A DNA stretch of 16,691 nt from DASPXY01 sp038227745 (GTDB lineage: Bacteria > Planctomycetota > Planctomycetia > Gemmatales > Gemmataceae). The number at the start of each line of letters is the position of its first letter. Position 1 is the first letter of the stretch. The stretch is taken from assembly GCA_038227745.1 (NCBI GenBank), contig JBBRPS010000119.1, forward strand, positions 1 through 16,691, in the 5' to 3' direction. Made by a program: the position numbers and the translations under genes. This document shows positions 1 to 6,236 of the stretch, piece by piece. The notes under the pieces were generated by a model, which was given only the letters and a program-made list of their open reading frames with translations, was not told where the DNA came from and made no database searches.

Positions 1-2405
1 CGGATGGCCTCGCGGTACGCCGCCTCCGCCTCCTTGAATCGGCCCTGCTCGGACAAGACGTAACCGCGCCGGCCATGCAGCCAGGGATTGCTCGGATTGT
101 CCGCCACCAATCGCTCGTACAGCGCCAGCCCCTCTTCCTCACGGCCGACCTTGAACAATGCATACGCCAACGCTTCCCCGAGGTCCGGCCGCAGCGCCCG
201 CACGGCCACGTAACATTCCAGCGCTTCGCCCCAGCGCGGCGGCGTCTTCTTTTCCAGCACCTGCCCCAGGCTGTGGTGCAGCACCACCTCTTGTGGCCGA
301 ACCCGCAACGCCGCCTTCAGCAGGCGCTCGGCCTGTGCTTCTTCCCCCGCCACGCTCAGCGCCCGCGCCAGCGTCAGCAGCCCCAACACCGGCTCCCTCG
401 CCGCGTCTGTCTCCGCCGCCAGCTGCCGCAAGCGGCCACGGTCTTTTCCCAGCCCCCCGTCGAACGGGATCGGCAGCGGCCGCAGCACCATCGACAGCAT
501 TCCCAGCGCTCGTTCCAGCGGCAGCTGGCCCCGCGCCAGGAGGGCGCGCAGCTCGCGCCGCCGCGAGTCGGGGGTGTCCAGCGCCTCCGCCAGGCTCGCC
601 AGGTGCTGCCACTTCGCCGCGGGCAGCCGTTGCCGCCGCCGCTCGCTGGCCCACTCGTCCAGCGCGGCGATCACCTCCGTCACCACGGCCGCGGGCCGAC
701 CCTTCAGCCGCGCCACTGCGGTCGCCGTCGGCGTGGCGTCCACGTCCAGGCCCCAAGTGCGGAACGCCGACACGAACTGCTCATCGGCGCTCGGCTCGGC
801 CAGCTCCATCACCAGCCCGCGCTCGTCCGCCTTGAATCTCGGCCCCTCGCGCGGGCCGCGCACTTCCAGCAGCTCCGCCTGCAGCCGCTGGTCGCGCTGG
901 GCCGCCTCCTTCTCCTGCCCGATCCGCCGAGCTAGCGCGGTCGCCTGCTGCCTGACGTCCGCGGAGGCGCCGCCGGTCTCCGCCAGCTCCACCGCCTTCT
1001 GCGCTTCGGTCAGGGCTTCCTGAAAGCGGCCCATGTCCAGTCGCGGGGCGGCCTTCGCCTGGTCCAGCAGGAGGCGGGCCTTCGCCATCGCCTGGACCGC
1101 GGCCGAGTCCGCCGCTTGCCGCTGCTGCTGGAACAGCCAGGCAGCGCCGCCGCCGGCCAGCACCGCCAGCAGCACCACCGTCGCCAGTACCAGCTGCACA
1201 CGCCGCCGCTTGCGTTCCTCCTCCACCCTCACCTGGGCGCGCGCCTGGGCCATCTCCGCCTGCCGCAGCCGTTCCTGCACGCCACGCTGGTACGCCGTGA
1301 TCCGCTCGGCGACGCCCCCCGCGTCCCGCGGCCGCTCCTCGCGTTCCCTGGCCAGGCAGTCCTTTGCGAGCGCCAGCAGCTCTGCGTCCGCCGCGCTCGC
1401 TTGCAGCCGGGCGAAGGCGTCCGCAAGCTCCCCTCGGGCCGCCTGCCAGTGCGCCGCCTCGCCGCCGCCGCGGTAGGGCGGCTCCCCCGTCAGGATAGCG
1501 CACAAAATCGCTCCCAGACCAAACACGTCGGCGCGCTCATCCAGGCCGGCCACCTCGCCGCGTGCCTGCTCGATGGCCATGTAGGCCGGCGTTCCCACCA
1601 CCGTCCCCGCCTGCGACGAGAGTCCCGCCGCCGACATCCGCACGGTGAAGACCGTGCTGGCCGGCGGTGTGGCCTGTTCCTCGGCCCGCGCGCTCGCCAC
1701 GACCTTGGCCAGGCCCCAGTCCATCACCTGCACCTCACCGAAGGCCCCCACCATGATGTTGCCCGGTTTCAGGTCGCGGTGCAAGATGCCGCGGGAATGG
1801 GCGTAAGCCATCGTCTCACAGACCTGGGCGAAAATGCCGAGGAAGCGCGGCAGCTCGTCGGCGGGCGACTTGCGCTCGCGCAGCAGCTCAGCCAGGGTCT
1901 GGCCGCGGACCAGTTTCATGCTGAAGAAGGGTCGGCCGTCCTGCAATTGGCCGAGCTGGTGGACGGCCGGCACACCGGGGTGCTGGAGCTGCCCCATCAC
2001 CTGCGCTTCCTCCAGGAAACGCTGCTCCATTTGGGGATTGTCGTCGTGCTTGTGCAGAAGAACCTTGACCGCCAGAGAGCGGCCCAGCGACAGCTCGCGA
2101 GCGCGCAGCACGACGCCCATGCCGCCGCGCCCCAGCTCGCCCTCGACGGTGCAGCCTGGAATCTGGATCGGCTCTTGCGGCGCCGGCTCGGTCGGCGCGA
2201 CGTCCACTCCCGTGAGCGCGTCCTGGTCCGGAGTGTTGGCCGCTGCGCTGGGGCGGCTATGCCGCAGCGCGGCAATCTTGTCGCGCAACTCGGGCAAGAG
2301 GTCGAGGCAATCGTGGCACAGCGCCGCCGGGTCGATGGCGCGGCCCTGCGCACAGCCCTGCTGCCAGCGGCGGAGCAATTCTCGCAGGCGGATGTTGTCG
2401 CTCAT
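1..2405 (-). CDS. Membrane-anchored Ser/Thr protein kinase with C-terminal TPRs (partial, 3' end off window)
   Basis: The ORF starts at the ATG at 2405 and is still open at base 1, giving about 801 visible residues. A Hanks-type kinase domain spans roughly residues 84-370. It has a glycine loop (GELGRGGMGVV, 89-99), the ATP lysine in LAVKVL (K114), a catalytic loop HRDLKPGN (209-216) with D211, and a metal-binding DWG (229-231) in place of DFG. The activation segment ends GTPAYMAIEQ, so the usual APE motif reads AIE (277-279). After a basic coiled stretch (about 375-403) comes one membrane helix (about 404-425), then a region with TPR-like helices near 735-801. The family phosphorylates Ser/Thr on target proteins; here the kinase would be cytoplasmic and the TPR part outside the inner membrane. 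No clear Shine-Dalgarno precedes the ATG. It lies 162 bases downstream of the DUF1553 gene on the same strand, with a large palindrome between them. Substrates are unknown. Confidence 0.93.
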   Translation of the reverse strand, partial: MSDNIRLRELLRRWQQGCAQGRAIDPAALCHDCLDLLPELRDKIAALRHSRPSAAANTPDQDALTGVDVAPTEPAPQEPIQIPGCTVEGELGRGGMGVVLRARELSLGRSLAVKVLLHKHDDNPQMEQRFLEEAQVMGQLQHPGVPAVHQLGQLQDGRPFFSMKLVRGQTLAELLRERKSPADELPRFLGIFAQVCETMAYAHSRGILHRDLKPGNIMVGAFGEVQVMDWGLAKVVASARAEEQATPPASTVFTVRMSAAGLSSQAGTVVGTPAYMAIEQARGEVAGLDERADVFGLGAILCAILTGEPPYRGGGEAAHWQAARGELADAFARLQASAADAELLALAKDCLAREREERPRDAGGVAERITAYQRGVQERLRQAEMAQARAQVRVEEERKRRRVQLVLATVVLLAVLAGGGAAWLFQQQRQAADSAAVQAMAKARLLLDQAKAAPRLDMGRFQEALTEAQKAVELAETGGASADVRQQATALARRIGQEKEAAQRDQRLQAELLEVRGPREGPRFKADERGLVMELAEPSADEQFVSAFRTWGLDVDATPTATAVARLKGRPAAVVTEVIAALDEWASERRRQRLPAAKWQHLASLAEALDTPDSRRRELRALLARGQLPLERALGMLSMVLRPLPIPFDGGLGKDRGRLRQLAAETDAAREPVLGLLTLARALSVAGEEAQAERLLKAALRVRPQEVVLHHSLGQVLEKKTPPRWGEALECYVAVRALRPDLGEALAYALFKVGREEEGLALYERLVADNPSNPWLHGRRGYVLSEQGRFKEAEAAYREAI

Positions 2406-2470
2406 GACGAGTTCTTTGCGGTTGATTCTCGGCAGCTGCTCACGGTTGGCCAGAGCGGCTTAGGGGACCC

Positions 2471-2546
2471 TTTGCGGCAGCCTAAACGAGCCGCGGGGTT
2501 TACCCCCGCGGGGATAAACCCCGCGGCTCGTTTAGGCTGCCGCAAA
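2471..2546. repeat. 76-base near-perfect palindrome
   Basis: Arms 2471-2502 and 2515-2546 are exact reverse complements over 32 bases. The 12-base centre (2503-2514) is itself self-complementary except for its outermost pair, so the whole 76 bases can form one hairpin or cruciform. It begins 21 bases after the stop of the DUF1553 gene and ends 65 bases before the kinase start. There is no T-run, so a classical intrinsic terminator is not shown. It may be a dispersed palindromic element, a terminator or both. Confidence 0.9.
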
Positions 2547-2567
2547 CTGCTCTAGCCCGATCCCTCT

Positions 2568-5435
2568 TCAGTAATACAGGAACTCGTTCGCGTTCAGCAG
2601 CACGCGGCACAGCGCCGCCAGACCGCGGCCGCGGACCAGCGCCACCGCCGCTCCGCGCTCGCGGTCGGAGGGCGACCGACCGAACGCCAGCCGGAACGCC
2701 CGCTCCACCTGGGCCGCCGCGTCGGCCCCGGCCTCACGCTCCAGGCGCGCAGCGAAGAAGCCGGCCTGCTGCAGCGTGAACGGGCCGTTGAGCAGGCTCA
2801 GCGCCTGCAGCGGCGTCGTCGTCACCTCGCGGCGCGGCGCCTGCTGGGCGCACTCGGGGCAGTCGAAGTTCGCCAGCAGGTTCTCGCGGATGGCGCGGGC
2901 CGACTGACGGTAGACGGCGCGCCGCCACGTCTCCGGGCCGTGCTCGTCCAGCGGTTCGTAAATCGCCACGTTCACCACGCGGTACTTGAACAGGCGGAAG
3001 CCCGGCCCGCCCATGCCGCGGTCCAGCTTGCCGCTGACCGCGAGGATCGCGTCGCGCACCGCCTCGGCCTCCAGGCGGCGCAGCGGCATCCGCCACAGCA
3101 GGCGGTTGCCCGCGTCGCGCTTCAGCCCCGCCGCGGTCGCGGCGCTCGACTGGCGGTAGGTCGCCGACGTGACCAGCAACCGATGCAGCCGCTTCAAGCG
3201 CCAACCGCCCTCCATGAACTCCGCGGCGAGCCAATCGAGCAGCTCGGGGTGCGACGGCTCGACGCCGGCGCGGCCGAAGTCGCTCGGCGTGCCGACGATT
3301 CCCTCGCCGAAGTGGTGCTGCCACAGGCGGTTCACCAGTACGCGCGCCGTCAGCGGGTTCCCTGGACTGGTGATCCAGCGGGCCAGCGCCAGGCGCCGAC
3401 CCGGTTCGCCCAGCTTCGCGTCGATGTCCAGCTCTCCCGAGAGTTTCGGCACGCCCGATAGGCCCGCGGGGGTGGCCGCCTCGCCGCGCTGCATCACGTC
3501 GCCGCGCTTCAGCAAGAAGATCGGATCAGGCCTGGTGAAGCGGCCGATGTAGGCACTCGTCGGGGTCGGCGGAGTGGCCACCTGGACGAGTCGTGCCCGC
3601 TCGGCGAGCAGGTCGGCGTGGCGCCGGCGCTGTGCGGGCGTCAGCGCGTCGCGGAGCGCCTTGTCCCCCACCCCTGGGTCCATGCCCTTTTCCCGGTCGG
3701 CGTCGGTGGCCACGGTCCGCCACGACTCGCCGTCCAGCGACACCTCGACGCGGTAGCGCGACGCCAGGCGGTCACTGAAGCGCGGCTGCTCGCCCTCGGC
3801 GTCGCGCGCCCAGACGACGCGGCTGACCTCGGCCGACGCGGACAGCTCGATTTGTGCCCAGCCCCGACCGCGCTCGCGACTGATCCAGCTCCAGCTATTG
3901 CCATATTTCCCGTCGTTGAGGTGGCCGACCTGGTGAATCGCGTAGCCGGGCAGCAGCGACGACGCGCTGGCCCTGGCCCCGGCCGAGGCGAGGGCGAGGT
4001 TGCGCGCGCGGTCGGAGCCGTAGACCTCCAACTCGTCAATGCACGGCTCGGCCCCGTCCTGCGTGGCGAGGATCGTCAGCCGGACGAAGCGCGCCTTGAC
4101 CGCGGCGAAGTCCTCGACGTTGCGGCGCACGTTGAGGGGGGGCCGCATCACCGAGGCAACACCCCGCGCCTTGAGTACGGCAGCCCGCCCCTCGGCCAGC
4201 AGGTCGGCGAGCTGTACACGCACCACGCGCAGTCGCCGGGCCGCCTCCGCCGCGCCGCCGGCCTGGCCGCCGGAAGACAGTGGCCGCTCCGCGTGGCGCA
4301 CCCCAGCGAACACCGCGGCGAGGCGGTAGTAGTCCTTCTGCGGGATGGGGTCAAACTTGTGGTCGTGGCACCTGGCGCAGCCGGCCGTCAGGCCGAGAAA
4401 GGCGCCGCCGACCGTCGAGACGATGTCGTCCAGATCGGTGGCGCGCTGCTGCCGCGTCCCCTCCTCGGTCTGGATGCCGACCGTGTCGTGGACGCCCGCG
4501 ACAAGGAAGCCCGTCGCCGCCTCGACGTCCGCGGCGCCCGCGGCAAGGACGTCGCCGGCGAGTTGCTCCGCGACGAAGCGGTCGAAGGGCCTGTCCTCGT
4601 TGAAGGCGCGGATGACGTAGTCGCGGTACGGCCAGGCGTTGGGTCGCAGGTGGTTCTGCTCGTAGCCGTGGCTCTCGCCGAAGCGCACCACGTCGAGCCA
4701 GTGCCGCGCCCAGCGCTCGCCGTGGGCCGGCGCGGTGAGGAGGCGGTCCACGACCTTCTCATAAGCGTCCGGTGATCGATCCGCGAGGAAGGCGTCCACC
4801 TCGGCGGGCGTCGGCGGCAGGCCGGTCAGGTCGATGGTCACCCGTCGCAACAGGGCGAGGCGGTCAGCGGGCGGGGACGGCCGCAGCCCTTCCGCGGCGA
4901 GGCGGGCGAAGACGAAGCGGTCGATCGGGTTGAGCGCGAGGCCGTCGTGAGGGCTCGACGGCGGCGGCGTTCGGCGGACGGGCTGCAGCGACCACCACGG
5001 GCCGCCACGTTTCTTGCCCGCCACCAACTCCGCAACAGGGTAAGGCGCCCCTGCCTCGATCCACGCCTTGAGGGCGGCGACCTGCGCGGGCGACAGCGGG
5101 TTGTCGGGCGGCATCTTGCCCGCAGCAACCTTCTGATAAATGAGGCTGTCGAGGGGCTTGCCGGGCACGAGGGCCGGCCCACTGTCGCCGCCGGCGAGGG
5201 CGGTGGCGCGCTGGTTGAGGTTGAGGCCGCCGCGCTGCCGCTCCGGCCCGTGGCACGCCAGGCATTTCTCGATGAGGATTGGGCGGGCCTGGCGGAAGGC
5301 GGTGGCGTTCTTCGCGGCCGGCGGTTGCCCCGGTGCGGTCGAACGGCCGCAGAGCAGCACGCCCAGGACGAGGGCCAGCGGCAGGGCGAGGAGGGCGCGG
5401 CTTCGGGGGGCTCGGGTCATGTTGTCCGACTTCAT
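2568..5435 (-). CDS. PSCyt1/DUF1549/DUF1553 planctomycete cytochrome c-like exported protein
   Basis: This 955-residue protein has the domain order typical of the large planctomycete PSCyt1-PSCyt2(DUF1549)-PSD1(DUF1553) family. A signal peptide or membrane helix lies at about 12-35. A haem-binding CLACH (58-62) follows within the PSCyt1 domain. DUF1549 starts near NPIDRFVFARL (169-179), and a second CxxCH occurs in GCARCHDHKFDP (352-363). The DUF1553 part covers about 670-955, with LVNRLWQHHFG and TTTPLQALSLLN as recognisable blocks. Between them, about 440-590 resembles a discoidin/F5-8C carbohydrate-binding fold (ARFVRLTI, DELEVYG, YRVEVSLDGESW). The family's biochemical role is not established; haem binding and electron transfer or sugar binding are inferred from motifs. 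The ATG overlaps the toxin stop codon (ATGA, 5432-5435). An alternative start is M6 at 5420, but it has no better ribosome site. The last residues are followed closely by the 2471-2546 palindrome. Confidence 0.95.
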   Translation of the reverse strand: MKSDNMTRAPRSRALLALPLALVLGVLLCGRSTAPGQPPAAKNATAFRQARPILIEKCLACHGPERQRGGLNLNQRATALAGGDSGPALVPGKPLDSLIYQKVAAGKMPPDNPLSPAQVAALKAWIEAGAPYPVAELVAGKKRGGPWWSLQPVRRTPPPSSPHDGLALNPIDRFVFARLAAEGLRPSPPADRLALLRRVTIDLTGLPPTPAEVDAFLADRSPDAYEKVVDRLLTAPAHGERWARHWLDVVRFGESHGYEQNHLRPNAWPYRDYVIRAFNEDRPFDRFVAEQLAGDVLAAGAADVEAATGFLVAGVHDTVGIQTEEGTRQQRATDLDDIVSTVGGAFLGLTAGCARCHDHKFDPIPQKDYYRLAAVFAGVRHAERPLSSGGQAGGAAEAARRLRVVRVQLADLLAEGRAAVLKARGVASVMRPPLNVRRNVEDFAAVKARFVRLTILATQDGAEPCIDELEVYGSDRARNLALASAGARASASSLLPGYAIHQVGHLNDGKYGNSWSWISRERGRGWAQIELSASAEVSRVVWARDAEGEQPRFSDRLASRYRVEVSLDGESWRTVATDADREKGMDPGVGDKALRDALTPAQRRRHADLLAERARLVQVATPPTPTSAYIGRFTRPDPIFLLKRGDVMQRGEAATPAGLSGVPKLSGELDIDAKLGEPGRRLALARWITSPGNPLTARVLVNRLWQHHFGEGIVGTPSDFGRAGVEPSHPELLDWLAAEFMEGGWRLKRLHRLLVTSATYRQSSAATAAGLKRDAGNRLLWRMPLRRLEAEAVRDAILAVSGKLDRGMGGPGFRLFKYRVVNVAIYEPLDEHGPETWRRAVYRQSARAIRENLLANFDCPECAQQAPRREVTTTPLQALSLLNGPFTLQQAGFFAARLEREAGADAAAQVERAFRLAFGRSPSDRERGAAVALVRGRGLAALCRVLLNANEFLYY

Positions 5436-5725
5436 CCTGGCGGGGTTTGCGGCAGGCGACGGGATGCGTGGATGACCGTGATCACCTGGATCTCCTGGCC
5501 TTCCACCCGGTACAGGATTCGATAAGGGTGCTCAAACACCTCGCGGATCGTCTCGTCCGCGTATTCCTCAACCTCAGCCCCGATCAGCGGGTGAGCAGCC
5601 AGGCCCTCCGTTCGCTCGACGATTCGCTCCGCCAGCATCTGGGCGTATCCCGGGCTGCTCCGGGCAAGGTAGTCGCGCACCGCCTGTAGCTGAGCCGCTG
5701 CCGTGGCTGACCAGTTGACGTTCAT
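5432..5725 (-). CDS. ParE/RelE-superfamily toxin
   Basis: This 97-residue protein has the ParE/RelE fold signature: an N-terminal helical pair (AAAQLQAVRDYLARSSP, about 8-25), AERIVERTEGLAAHPLIG (about 32-49), and the C-terminal strand set IREVFEHPYRILYRV followed by IQVITVIHASRRLP. Family members poison gyrase (ParE) or cleave mRNA at the ribosome (RelE). The ..YRILYRV.. then V.H..R.LP pattern is closer to ParE, but I cannot decide the target from sequence alone. Its start overlaps the antitoxin stop by 4 bases (5722-5725), the usual arrangement for an antitoxin-first operon. Its own stop overlaps the start of the DUF1553 gene in the same way, which is unusual. Confidence 0.93.
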   Translation of the reverse strand: MNVNWSATAAAQLQAVRDYLARSSPGYAQMLAERIVERTEGLAAHPLIGAEVEEYADETIREVFEHPYRILYRVEGQEIQVITVIHASRRLPQTPPG

Positions 5726-5910
5726 GACGGTAACCCCAGCCGCCGTCGCAGTTCCGCGACCGGGACCATCCGGCCCTGACGGCAGTCCTCCAACCCCGCT
5801 TCGATCGACTGCCGTACGTAGATCTGGTAAAAGACATCATCCCAGGTCGCGTCTTCGGGCAGCTGCTCCACAAGTTGGCGAGCTTCTTCTTTGACCGTCG
5901 AGTTCGGCAT
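5722..5910 (-). CDS. Small antitoxin partner of the ParE-type toxin
   Basis: This 62-residue acidic-to-mixed protein has the pattern LPEDATWDDVFYQIYVRQ, then SIEAGLEDCRQGR and VAELRRRLGL. That is a recurrent layout for short antitoxins encoded just upstream of ParE/RelE toxins. It should bind and neutralise the toxin; whether it also binds DNA is not visible, as no clear ribbon-helix-helix or HTH stands out. The ATG at 5910 is preceded by GGGAG (5921-5917) at a spacing of 6 bases, supporting this start. It overlaps the toxin ATG by 4 bases. Regulation is probably by autorepression from the gap upstream, as in other toxin-antitoxin modules, but no operator was identified. Confidence 0.88.
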   Translation of the reverse strand: MPNSTVKEEARQLVEQLPEDATWDDVFYQIYVRQSIEAGLEDCRQGRMVPVAELRRRLGLPS

Positions 5911-6236
5911 CTTGCACTCCCATGTTCATGCGCCAACAATCGGGCCGAAAAAGAGACGTCGAACAACGCTGCCGTCGGCCATTATGAGCGGCGGCCCTCC
6001 GCCTGTCGAGCGCTTTATGGGCTTTCCGGCGCGCGGGGCGCGGCCAGAAATCCGGGAGCGCTGCCCGTGGCACAGGCGTCTCGCCTGTGGGCCGCCCCCA
6101 CAGTCGAGACGCCGGTGCGACCGGCAGCGCTCCCGAAACATTTGCCGCGCCCGGCGCGCGAACGGGGAGGAGGGGACCGTGAAGCCCCCTCCTCCCGTGT
6201 TCCTCTCAACAGGTTCCACCGCTGCAGACCAACCCG
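5911..6236. other. 326-base gap holding a large imperfect inverted repeat
   Basis: This lies between the sigma factor stop and the antitoxin start, both on the minus strand. It must contain any promoter for the toxin-antitoxin-DUF1553 set, but I could not pick out a convincing -35/-10 pair. Its centre is the inverted repeat at 6053-6135. The flanks outside that repeat also show weaker complementarity (a shared GGGCGCGGC-type block near 6035-6043 and 6144-6155), so the element may extend to roughly 6028-6160. Confidence 0.7.
6053..6135. repeat. Imperfect inverted repeat, 39-base arms
   Basis: Arm 6053-6091 pairs with 6097-6135 with 4 mismatches in 39 positions and a 5-base centre. The first 13 bases of each arm (GGGAGCGCTGCC core) match exactly, and the inner block AGGCGTCTCG / CGAGACGCC is also conserved. 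It lies 102 bases downstream of the sigma factor stop and 143 bases upstream of the antitoxin start. It is probably a dispersed palindromic element. A role in transcription termination after the sigma gene is possible. Confidence 0.85.

Noticed and set aside
3618..4775. 385-residue plus-strand open frame
   Set aside because: It is antisense to conserved DUF1549 and discoidin-like coding sequence and has no domain features.
5926..5982. Possible 18-codon leader ORF upstream of the antitoxin, stop close to the antitoxin ribosome site
   Set aside because: It is only the tail of a longer chance open frame through the inverted repeat; there is no regulatory structure or codon evidence to support it.
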